Below, piece by piece: positions 1 to 5,805 of a stretch of 5,980 nucleotides of DNA (positions are counted from its first letter, which is position 1; every line of letters begins with the position of its first letter). The translations under genes and the position numbers were made by a program. Origin of the DNA: an uncultured Agathobaculum sp. (GTDB lineage Bacteria; Bacillota; Clostridia; Oscillospirales; Butyricicoccaceae); contig CALWEB010000174.1 in assembly GCA_944376955.1 (NCBI GenBank), positions 1 to 5,980 of the forward strand, read 5' to 3'. Under the pieces are notes generated by a model, which was given only the letters and a program-made list of their open reading frames with translations, did not search any database and was not told the DNA's origin.

Positions 1-163
1 AGAGCTTGATCTGGGCGACATCACGGATGTGATCAACACCGAGCGCAAGAATGCGTTCCACGAGGACGTGGTCGTGCAGGAATATACACCGGATCAGCTG
101 ATCGAGCCGAACGCGCCGGACTTTCAGGCGGGCGGCGTAGCTGTGCCGCGCGTAGTAGAATAA
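1..163 (+). CDS. gatC: Aspartyl/glutamyl-tRNA amidotransferase subunit C, C-terminal part
   Basis: The window opens inside this gene. The readable frame begins at base 2, gives 53 residues and stops at TAA 161-163. The C-terminus reads NAPDFQAGG, then AVPRVVE; an NAPD segment followed by a VP-K/R-VVE ending is the usual end of GatC. GatC is the small subunit (about 95 residues) that wraps around and stabilises GatA and connects it to GatB in the GatCAB complex. The N-terminal half lies upstream of the window. The assignment rests on the tail motif and on the position 16 bases before gatA, the standard gatC-gatA-gatB order in Firmicutes. The fragment is too short for other domain evidence. Confidence 0.88.
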   Translation, partial: ELDLGDITDVINTERKNAFHEDVVVQEYTPDQLIEPNAPDFQAGGVAVPRVVE

Positions 164-179
164 GGGGGGACGGAAAACC

Positions 180-1649
180 ATGGCACTTTTTGAGAAAACA
201 GCAGCTGAGCTTTCCAAAATGCTCGCTGATAAAGAGATTTCCGCAGTGGAACTTGCACAGGACGTGTTCGCCCGCACCAAGGCGGTTGAGGACAAGGTGC
301 AGGGCTATGTGACGGTTGCGGAAGAGTCCGCGCTTGCACAGGCCGCCGAGGTGGACAAGAAGCGCGCTGCGGGCGAAACGCTGTCCGCGCTGGCGGGCAT
401 CCCGGTAGCCGTCAAGGACAACATCTGCACCAAGGGTACGCTGACCACCTGTGCATCCAAGATGCTGTACAATTTCAAGCCGCCGTACAACGCAACGGTG
501 GTGGAGAAGCTGGCTGCACATGACGTGGTTATGACCGGCAAGGCCAACATGGACGAGTTTGCAATGGGTTCGTCCTGTGAGAATTCGGCTGCGCATCCGA
601 CCCACAACCCGCACGGCTTGAACCGTGTCCCGGGCGGCTCGTCCGGCGGTTCTGCGGCGGTTGTCGCTGCGGGTGAAGTCCCGCTGGCCCTTGGTTCGGA
701 TACCGGCGGCTCGATCCGTCAGCCGGCATCGTTCTGCGGCGTGGTCGGCCTCAAGCCGACCTATGGCGCGGTGTCCCGTTACGGTCTGATCGCATTTGCG
801 TCCTCGCTCGACCAGATCGGCCCGTTCGGCCGCTCGGTAGAGGACGTGGCAATGCTGCTGGATGCCATTACAGGCCACGATCCGATGCACGACTCGACCT
901 CGGTCAAGACGCCGTTTGAAGGCTCGACCCGTGCCAATCTCAATGCCGATATCAAGGGCATGAAGATTGGCCTGCCCAAGGAATATTTCGGTGCGGGTAT
1001 TTCGGACGCGGTGCGCGAGAGTGTGCTGGCTGCTGCCGAGACCTACAAGAGCCTCGGCGCGGAAGTGTTCGAGATTTCGCTGCCGCTGGTCGAATACGCG
1101 CTGCCGGTGTACTACATTCTGTCGTCCGCTGAGGCGTCCTCCAATTTGGCGCGATTTGACGGCGTTAAGTACGGCTACCGTACCCCGAACGCGGGAGACG
1201 ACCTGATTGCGCTTTACACCAAAAGCCGCTCGGAAGGCTTCGGTGCGGAGGTACAGCGCCGCATCATGCTGGGCACCTATGTGCTGTCTTCCGGCTACTA
1301 TGACGCTTACTACAAGAAGGCACGCGCGGCGCAGCGCAAGATCCGCGAGGAGTTTGCAAATGCGTTTGAAAAGTGCGACGTTATCCTGACGCCGGTTGCG
1401 CCCACCACAGCGTACGAGATCGGCTCCAAGACTACCAACCCGCTCGAGATGTACGCGGGCGATATCTGCACGGTGTCAGTCAACATCGCGGGCCTGCCGG
1501 GTCTGGTGCAGCCCTGCGGTTTTGACGCAGATAAAATGCCGATCGGAATGCAGCTGATTGGGCCGCGTTTTGGCGAGCAGAAGCTGCTCGATGCCGGCCT
1601 TGCATTTGAGCAGGCATCCGGCCTCAAGAACATCATCGCGGCACTGTAA
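180..1649 (+). CDS. gatA: Aspartyl/glutamyl-tRNA(Asn/Gln) amidotransferase subunit A (glutaminase subunit)
   Basis: This 489-residue protein, normal length for GatA, belongs to the amidase signature family. It hydrolyses glutamine (or asparagine) to release ammonia, which is channelled to GatB to amidate Glu-tRNA(Gln) or Asp-tRNA(Asn) in the cytoplasm. The Ser-cisSer-Lys triad is visible: Lys79 in GIPVAVKDN, Ser154 in the glycine/serine-rich PGGSSGGSAA, and nucleophile Ser178 in GSDTGGSIR. These numbers coincide with those known for the Staphylococcus aureus enzyme, which supports the chosen start. The ATG at 180 is preceded by a G-rich Shine-Dalgarno (GGGGGGA at 164-170) with about 9 bases of spacing. 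The gene sits between gatC and gatB in one operon. It is intact, with no missing catalytic residue. Other amidase-family enzymes share the signature, but the neighbours settle the identity. Confidence 0.98.
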   Translation: MALFEKTAAELSKMLADKEISAVELAQDVFARTKAVEDKVQGYVTVAEESALAQAAEVDKKRAAGETLSALAGIPVAVKDNICTKGTLTTCASKMLYNFKPPYNATVVEKLAAHDVVMTGKANMDEFAMGSSCENSAAHPTHNPHGLNRVPGGSSGGSAAVVAAGEVPLALGSDTGGSIRQPASFCGVVGLKPTYGAVSRYGLIAFASSLDQIGPFGRSVEDVAMLLDAITGHDPMHDSTSVKTPFEGSTRANLNADIKGMKIGLPKEYFGAGISDAVRESVLAAAETYKSLGAEVFEISLPLVEYALPVYYILSSAEASSNLARFDGVKYGYRTPNAGDDLIALYTKSRSEGFGAEVQRRIMLGTYVLSSGYYDAYYKKARAAQRKIREEFANAFEKCDVILTPVAPTTAYEIGSKTTNPLEMYAGDICTVSVNIAGLPGLVQPCGFDADKMPIGMQLIGPRFGEQKLLDAGLAFEQASGLKNIIAAL

Positions 1650-1664
1650 GGGAGGAATCGACAA

Positions 1665-3089
1665 ATGAAATATCAAGCTGTCATCGGCCTTGAGGTGCAT
1701 GCGGAGCTGTCCACCAAGAGCAAGATTTACTGCTCGTGCTCGACTTCGTTTGGCGCACCGATCAATACCCACACCTGCCCGGTTTGCACTGGTATGCCGG
1801 GCGCACTGCCTGTGCTGAACAAGCAGGTGGTACACTATGCTGCCAAGATGGGCCTTGCGACCGGCTGCACGGTCAACCAGCTGTGTAAGGCCGATCGTAA
1901 GAACTATTTTTATCCCGACCTACCCAAGGCATATCAGATTTCGCAGTTCGATGTGCCGATCTGCGAAAATGGCGAGGTATTCTTCTACGTCGATGGCGAG
2001 AAGAAGTCCTGCCGCCTCGAGCGTATCCACTTCGAGGAAGACGCGGGCAAGCTGCTGCACGATGAGATTGACGGCACGGTTGTTGACTTCAACCGCTGCG
2101 GCGTGCCGCTGATTGAGATGGTCACCAAGCCCGACCTGCATTCCTCGGCGGAAGCGAAGGAATTCCTTGAGATGATCAAAACCACGCTGTCCTATCTGGA
2201 CATCTGCGACTGCAAGATGGAGGAAGGCTCGATCCGCTGTGACGTCAACGTTTCCATCCGTCCGGAGGGCTCGGAAGAGTTTGGCACGCGTGTCGAGATG
2301 AAGAACATCAATACCTTCTCTGGTGCGGTGCGCGCGATCGACTATGAGATCGCCCGTCAGATCGAGGTCGTCGAGAACGGCGGCGAAATCCAGCAGGAGA
2401 CCCGCCGCTGGGACGACGTCAAACTCAAGAACACGGTCATGCGCACCAAGGAGGATGCGCAGGATTACCGTTATTTCCCCGATCCGGACTTGATTGCGGT
2501 TGAGATTTCGGACGAGTGGATGGATCAGATCAAGAGCGAAATCCCGGAACTGCCGATCTCGCGTTATGAGCGTTATCTGAATGAGTATGGCATGACCGCA
2601 ATGGAAGCACGCCTGCTTTCGGACAACTTTGCCAAGGCAGAGCTGCTTGACGCGGCGGCAAAACAGGTTAAGCCCAAAGCGGCGGCAAACTGGATTCTGT
2701 CCGATATCTCCAAGTACCTCAATGATAAGGGGGTGGAACTGCCGGATACCAAGATGACCGCCGATAAACTGGTCGATCTGGTCAAGCTGATCGAGGCCGG
2801 CACGATCTCCGGTGCAGCAGGCAAAAAGGTGCTGCCGAGCATGTTTGAAACTGATGAGACAGTTGAGGCGATTGTTGAGCGCATGGGCCTCAAGCAGGTG
2901 TCTGACGAGGGCGCCATTCTGGCTATCGTGCAGGACGTGATCGCAAAGAACGAAAAGGCGGTTGCGGACTTCAAGGCTGGCAAGAACGTCACCGGCTTCC
3001 TCGTGGGCCAGTGCATGAAGGCATCCAAGGGTCAAGGCAATCCGCAGGTCATCAACAAGCTGATTGCGCAGGAGCTGGCTAAGCTGTAA
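1665..3089 (+). CDS. gatB: Aspartyl/glutamyl-tRNA(Asn/Gln) amidotransferase subunit B (tRNA-binding kinase/transamidase subunit)
   Basis: At 474 residues this is full-length GatB. The subunit binds the misacylated tRNA, phosphorylates its Glu or Asp side chain with ATP, and transfers the ammonia made by GatA. The N-terminal cradle domain starts with VIGLEVHAEL (Glu10, His12) and contains the family signature YPDLPKAYQISQ (residues 83-94). Glu125 (HFEEDAGK) and Glu151 (PLIEMVTKPD) occupy the positions of acidic active-site residues known from S. aureus GatB. Cys23, Cys25, Cys38 and Cys41 (CxC then CPVC) form a probable structural zinc site, present in many GatB proteins but not in S. aureus. 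A helical region and a YqeY-like tRNA-binding tail occupy roughly residues 325-474, ending KLIAQELAKL. The start codon lies 15 bases after the gatA stop, and a Shine-Dalgarno (AAGGGAGG, 1648-1655 region) overlaps that stop, so translation of the two is probably linked. Confidence 0.98.
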   Translation: MKYQAVIGLEVHAELSTKSKIYCSCSTSFGAPINTHTCPVCTGMPGALPVLNKQVVHYAAKMGLATGCTVNQLCKADRKNYFYPDLPKAYQISQFDVPICENGEVFFYVDGEKKSCRLERIHFEEDAGKLLHDEIDGTVVDFNRCGVPLIEMVTKPDLHSSAEAKEFLEMIKTTLSYLDICDCKMEEGSIRCDVNVSIRPEGSEEFGTRVEMKNINTFSGAVRAIDYEIARQIEVVENGGEIQQETRRWDDVKLKNTVMRTKEDAQDYRYFPDPDLIAVEISDEWMDQIKSEIPELPISRYERYLNEYGMTAMEARLLSDNFAKAELLDAAAKQVKPKAAANWILSDISKYLNDKGVELPDTKMTADKLVDLVKLIEAGTISGAAGKKVLPSMFETDETVEAIVERMGLKQVSDEGAILAIVQDVIAKNEKAVADFKAGKNVTGFLVGQCMKASKGQGNPQVINKLIAQELAKL

Positions 3090-3119
3090 GCTGTTTTTTC
3101 CTTTTTCTGCGTGCCAGAC

Positions 3120-3124
3120 GGAGG
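3120..3124 (+). promoter_or_regulatory. Ribosome binding site that fixes the lipoprotein start
   Basis: GGAGG lies 8 bases before the GTG at 3133. The only upstream in-frame ATG-type alternative, at 3064, would lie inside gatB, has no comparable site, and would place extra residues before a typical signal peptide. This site therefore decides for the GTG start. Confidence 0.85.
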
Positions 3125-3132
3125 TACTTGCT

Positions 3133-3633
3133 GTGAAAAAGTTAGGTTGGATAGGGATTGTTCTCGTTTTCGTCTTTTCATTGGCTGCCTGCGGCTCACA
3201 AGATCTGCAAGAGATCGTTTCCGAAGCACTTGGGGTGGATGCTTCCAGCGGCAGCGCGATGTCCAGCATGGATACGCATGGCGGCAATGGTGACGGCACT
3301 TCCTTTATTGTGCTGCACTATGACGGCGACGAGATGATAAAACAAATAAAGGCGGATACCGCGTGGCAGCCGTTTCCACTGGATGAAACGGTTAAGACGT
3401 TGGTATATGGGGTATCGCATGCAACAAGCAGCATCGGTCCATTTTTAACGGATGAGGACGGCAAAGCTCTGGTGCCTGAGATCGAGAACGGATATTATCG
3501 TTTGATCGACCGGCAGGTGGAGGAAGATAAAACGACCGGTGCAGATATTCTGAACAGGGCATCGTTTAATTTTACGGTGGGCTTGTATGATACCGATACT
3601 AATACGTTGTATTGCTGCGAATTGGATACCTGA
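3133..3633 (+). CDS. Small predicted lipoprotein of unknown function downstream of gatB
   Basis: From the GTG at 3133 the product has 166 residues. It starts with a lipoprotein signal peptide: Lys2-Lys3, a hydrophobic stretch (residues 5-18) and the lipobox LAAC with Cys20 as the lipidation site. After cleavage it should be anchored to the outer face of the cytoplasmic membrane. Residues about 36-56 are rich in Ser, Gly and Asp and look like a flexible linker. Residues about 57-166 look like a small mixed alpha/beta domain, beginning SFIVLHYDGDEM and ending LYDTDTNTLYCCELDT, with Cys161-Cys162 near the end. I do not recognise the domain and assign no enzymatic role. The gene starts 43 bases after gatB with no convincing terminator or promoter in the gap, so it is probably transcribed with gatCAB, and a strong terminator follows it. 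No functional link to tRNA amidation is evident. Confidence 0.88.
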   Translation: MKKLGWIGIVLVFVFSLAACGSQDLQEIVSEALGVDASSGSAMSSMDTHGGNGDGTSFIVLHYDGDEMIKQIKADTAWQPFPLDETVKTLVYGVSHATSSIGPFLTDEDGKALVPEIENGYYRLIDRQVEEDKTTGADILNRASFNFTVGLYDTDTNTLYCCELDT

Positions 3634-3643
3634 ATCAGTGCAT

Positions 3644-3679
3644 AAAAACGCCTGAGGGAATTTCCCTCAGGCGTTTTTT
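3644..3679 (+). terminator. Strong rho-independent terminator ending the gatCAB-lipoprotein transcript
   Basis: A perfect inverted repeat pairs 3644-3659 with 3663-3678. It has a GC-rich core (CGCCTGAGGG with CCCTCAGGCG), a very short ATT loop and an outer A/T section that supplies the T-run TTTTTT at 3674-3679. The A-run on the left means it could also terminate transcription from the opposite strand. It begins 10 bases after the lipoprotein stop and insulates the following SOS-type promoter from upstream readthrough. Confidence 0.95.
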
Positions 3680-3728
3680 CGTCTAATACATGGTATGGTA
3701 ATATGGAAGAATGATGCAAAACAAAAAT

Positions 3729-3742
3729 AGAACAAATGTTTG
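3729..3742 (+). promoter_or_regulatory. Predicted LexA/DinR (SOS) operator
   Basis: AGAACAAATGTTTG matches the Gram-positive LexA (DinR) consensus CGAAC-RNRY-GTTYG at every defined position except the first base, which is A instead of C. Its last three bases overlap the first three of the -35 box at 3740-3745, so a bound repressor should block RNA polymerase. The genes downstream, a Y-family polymerase and a YolD-like protein, are typical SOS targets, which makes a chance match unlikely. LexA itself is not encoded in this window. Confidence 0.82.
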
Positions 3743-3768
3743 CTTTTCTGGGTGAAGCGTGATATAAT
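3740..3768 (+). promoter_or_regulatory. Sigma-A type promoter with extended -10 for the polymerase operon
   Basis: The -35 box TTGCTT (3740-3745) and the perfect -10 box TATAAT (3763-3768) are separated by exactly 17 bases. TGA directly before the -10 gives an extended -10 (TGnTATAAT). An A-rich stretch (about 3716-3732) upstream may act as an UP-like element. Transcription should start near 3775, giving a leader of roughly 35-40 bases before the GTG at 3812. The promoter is strong by sequence, which suits a gene held off by LexA and released on DNA damage. Confidence 0.88.
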
Positions 3769-3797
3769 GAGAGAAAGCAAGGCAAGTGTCGCTGGAA

Positions 3798-3804
3798 AGG
3801 GGAG
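3798..3804 (+). promoter_or_regulatory. Ribosome binding site that fixes the polymerase start
   Basis: AGGGGAG, at the left of a longer purine run (3796-3809), lies 7 bases before the GTG at 3812. An in-frame TTG at 3740 would extend the protein by 24 residues, but it is part of the -35 box, upstream of the expected transcript, so it cannot be the start. Confidence 0.75.
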
Positions 3805-3811
3805 AGGGGCT

Positions 3812-5350
3812 GTGTCGGAATGCGCAGCGCAGGTGCGTACCTATTTTGCAATCGATCTGAAGTCCTTCTATGCCTCGGTCGAATGCGTCGAACGCGGGTT
3901 GGATCCGCTGACCACGAATTTGGTGGTGGCGGATCCCAGTCGCACGGAGAAAACCATCTGCCTTGCAGTATCGCCCTCGCTCAAGGCGTACGGAATCCCG
4001 GGGCGGGCACGGTTGTTTGAGGTGATCGAGCGGCTGCGGCAGGTTAATCAAGTGCGCCAATATCAAGCACCGGGGCATCGTTTGACCGGGAAATCCTGTG
4101 ATGATAACGCGCTGCGGCAAAATCCGTCCTTAGCCGTGGATTACCTGACTGCACCGCCGCAAATGGCGCATTATATCGCGTGGAGCACACGGATTTACGA
4201 GATTTACCTCAAATATATCGCGCCGGAGGACATCCATGTGTATTCGATCGACGAGGTGTTCATCGATGCGACAGCGTATTTGCCGCACTATAGTTTGACC
4301 GCACGGGAATTGGCCGCGCGGATCATCCGGGATATTTTGCAAAACACCGGCATTACCGCGGCGGCCGGCATCGGTACCAACCTGTATCTTGCCAAGGTGG
4401 CGATGGACATTGTCGCCAAGCACACTGCGCCGGATGCAGACGGCATCCGCATCGCACAGTTGGATGAGCTTTCCTACCGGCAGCAGCTGTGGACACACCG
4501 GCCGCTGACCGATTTCTGGAGGGTGGGGCGCGGTTATGCGCGCAAATTGGAGCAGCGGGGATTATATACGATGGGGGATGTTGCACGTTGTTCGCTGGGT
4601 GCGCCGCAGGACTATTACAACGAGGAACTGCTGTACCGCTTGTTCGGCGTGGGCGCGGAATTGCTGATTGACCACGCTTGGGGTTGGGAGCCGTGCACGA
4701 TTGCAGAAATCAAGGCGTACCGCCCGGCGGACAAGAGCGTTGCTTCTGGGCAGGTGTTGCAAGAACCGTATTCTTTTGAGGATGCCCGACTGGTGGTGCG
4801 TGAAATGGTGGATTTGTTGGCGCTCGACCTAGTGGAAAAACAGTTGACAACTGATCAAGTTGTGCTGACGGTGGGCTATGACCGTGTCAGTCTGGCCGAC
4901 CCTGTGCGGCGCGCGCAGTACAAGGGCGCGGTGAAAACCGATCCTTATGGCCGTGCCGTTCCCAAACAGGCCCATGGCACGGCAAATCTGGGACAGCATA
5001 CGGCATCGGCAAGACTTCTGATGGATGCAGTGAGTGAGCTATATGACCGCATTGTACAGCGCGAACTGTTTGTGCGGCGGCTGTCTCTGTCTGCAAACCA
5101 CTTGCGGGATGCAGCAACGATGGGGCAGATGCTGCAATATGAGCAAATCGACTTGTTTACCGACTACGAAGCGCAACAGCAGCAGGAGAAGGAACAGGCT
5201 GCTGCGCTCGCTCGCGAGCAGCAGATGCAGCAGGCCATTCTTTCCATCAAACGGAAATTTGGCAGGAACGCAATTTTAAAGGGCATGGATTTGCAGGAGA
5301 TGGCGACCGCGCGGGCGCGGAACGGCCAGATTGGAGGGCATAAAGCATGA
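3812..5350 (+). CDS. Y-family (UmuC/UvrX-like) translesion DNA polymerase
   Basis: From the GTG at 3812 the product has 512 residues. Y-family enzymes copy across damaged bases at stalled forks with low fidelity. The palm carries the metal-binding acids Asp15 (AIDLKSFYASVE) and Asp147-Glu148 (VYSIDEVFID). Tyr20 lies at the steric gate that excludes ribonucleotides. The segment GIGTNLYLAKVAMD (186-199) is a typical family motif. A helix-hairpin-helix thumb follows at about 234-259 (DFWRVGRGYARKL), then a little finger from about 308. The finger region (about 60-120) is longer than in E. coli UmuC, as I recall for a Firmicute subgroup with the APPQMAHYI and KYIAPEDIHVYSIDEVF segments. QIDLF at 445-449 matches the beta-clamp binding consensus. 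After a Gln/Glu-rich probable coiled stretch (454-474), the tail ends RNGQIGGHKA. The gene overlaps the YolD-like gene and is probably LexA-controlled. A precise name (uvrX, umuC or other) is not safe. Confidence 0.93.
   Translation: MSECAAQVRTYFAIDLKSFYASVECVERGLDPLTTNLVVADPSRTEKTICLAVSPSLKAYGIPGRARLFEVIERLRQVNQVRQYQAPGHRLTGKSCDDNALRQNPSLAVDYLTAPPQMAHYIAWSTRIYEIYLKYIAPEDIHVYSIDEVFIDATAYLPHYSLTARELAARIIRDILQNTGITAAAGIGTNLYLAKVAMDIVAKHTAPDADGIRIAQLDELSYRQQLWTHRPLTDFWRVGRGYARKLEQRGLYTMGDVARCSLGAPQDYYNEELLYRLFGVGAELLIDHAWGWEPCTIAEIKAYRPADKSVASGQVLQEPYSFEDARLVVREMVDLLALDLVEKQLTTDQVVLTVGYDRVSLADPVRRAQYKGAVKTDPYGRAVPKQAHGTANLGQHTASARLLMDAVSELYDRIVQRELFVRRLSLSANHLRDAATMGQMLQYEQIDLFTDYEAQQQQEKEQAAALAREQQMQQAILSIKRKFGRNAILKGMDLQEMATARARNGQIGGHKA
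5333..5338 (+). promoter_or_regulatory. Ribosome binding site of the YolD-like gene, inside the polymerase gene
   Basis: GGAGGG lies 8 bases before the ATG at 5347 and is part of the last codons of the polymerase gene (the IGGH segment). With the ATGA stop-start overlap, it allows both reinitiation by ribosomes finishing the polymerase and independent loading. Confidence 0.8.
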
Positions 5351-5763
5351 GCGAAGCGCAAAAGGAGCCGTATGCAGAGCTGCTGCATTTGCCGCACCAT
5401 ACGTCACTGTACCATCCGCCCATGCCGCGGCAAAGCCGTGCTGCACAGTTTGCGCCCTTTGCCGCATTAACTGGTCACGGGGATGCGATCGCGGAGACTG
5501 CACGGTTGACCCAGCCGCGTGTAACGCTTGACGAGGGCGTGATCGCGGAGCTGGATACACGCATCGGTCAGCTGCGGGCTCAGTTGGATGAACATCCCGC
5601 GGTGGCGATTACCTATTTTGTGCCGGACGGGAAAAAAGCGGGCGGGGCATATGTGACCGTGCGCGGCCGTGTCCGCAAAATTCGGGATTTCGAAAAGCAG
5701 ATCGTGTTGGAGGACGGCACAATCGTGCCGGTTGAGCAGATGATGGAACTGCATCTGCTGTGA
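5347..5763 (+). CDS. YolD-like family protein, partner of the Y-family polymerase
   Basis: This 138-residue cytoplasmic protein has no signal peptide or membrane segment. Its pattern fits the YolD-like family commonly found beside UmuC/UvrX-type polymerases in Firmicutes: LPHHTS (15-20), RAAQFAPFAALTGHGDAI (31-48), a probable helix at about 61-83, then a beta-rich C-terminal half with ITYFVPD (88-94), GGAYVTVRGRV (99-109) and KQIVLEDGTIVPVEQ (117-131). The family's biochemical role is not established as far as I know. A UmuD-like accessory function has been proposed from its gene position. This protein lacks any visible UmuD/LexA-type self-cleavage site or Ser-Lys protease pattern. The ATG shares four bases (ATGA, 5347-5350) with the polymerase stop, which implies translational coupling and matched expression under the same SOS promoter. 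Confidence 0.88.
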   Translation: MSEAQKEPYAELLHLPHHTSLYHPPMPRQSRAAQFAPFAALTGHGDAIAETARLTQPRVTLDEGVIAELDTRIGQLRAQLDEHPAVAITYFVPDGKKAGGAYVTVRGRVRKIRDFEKQIVLEDGTIVPVEQMMELHLL

Positions 5764-5765
5764 CA

Positions 5766-5800
5766 AAACAGGCCGACCGCGGGAAGCGGCCGGCCTGTTT
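5766..5800. terminator. Shared bidirectional hairpin terminator between convergent genes
   Basis: The arms 5766-5780 and 5786-5800 form a 15-position stem with a single A-C mismatch (5776/5790) and a GGGAA loop. On the + strand the stem is followed by only a short T-run (TTTG). On the - strand it is followed by TTTTG. It begins 2 bases after the YolD-like stop and lies 5 bases from the regulator stop on the other strand, so it can end both transcripts. The short T-runs make it a weaker candidate than the one at 3644-3679. Confidence 0.78.
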
Positions 5801-5805
5801 GCCGA

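Noticed and set aside
33..890. A 285-codon open frame on the - strand opposite gatC and gatA
   Set aside because: The translation is Arg/His/Cys-rich with no family motif, and it runs against two conserved genes. It is a shadow of codon bias.
3068..3108. Possible terminator formed by AGCT repeats and the T-rich run after gatB
   Set aside because: The AGCT repeats give only 4-base stems with poor loops before the T-run at about 3093-3098, too weak to call. It may cause pausing at most.
3064..3132. In-frame upstream start for the lipoprotein inside the end of gatB
   Set aside because: It would put an extra 23 residues before a textbook signal peptide and lipobox. The GTG at 3133 has GGAGG at 8 bases.
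1920..3299. A 459-codon open frame on the - strand opposite gatB
   Set aside because: It lies antisense to the intact, well-conserved gatB, has no plausible ribosome binding site or recognisable domain, and comes from the codon bias of gatB that keeps stops out of the opposite frame.
3740..3811. In-frame TTG start that would lengthen the polymerase by 24 residues
   Set aside because: The TTG is the beginning of the -35 box and precedes the expected transcription start. The GTG at 3812 has a good Shine-Dalgarno, and the conserved protein begins just after it.
5161..5235. CAG/CAA-rich stretch as a nucleotide repeat
   Set aside because: It is an irregular run of Gln, Glu and Ala codons within the polymerase frame, explained by a likely coiled protein segment rather than a tandem DNA repeat.
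5347..5763. YolD-like protein as a true UmuD/LexA-type self-cleaving peptidase
   Set aside because: No Ala-Gly or Cys-Gly cleavage site in a suitable setting and no Ser-Lys catalytic pattern can be seen. The motifs fit YolD-like proteins instead.
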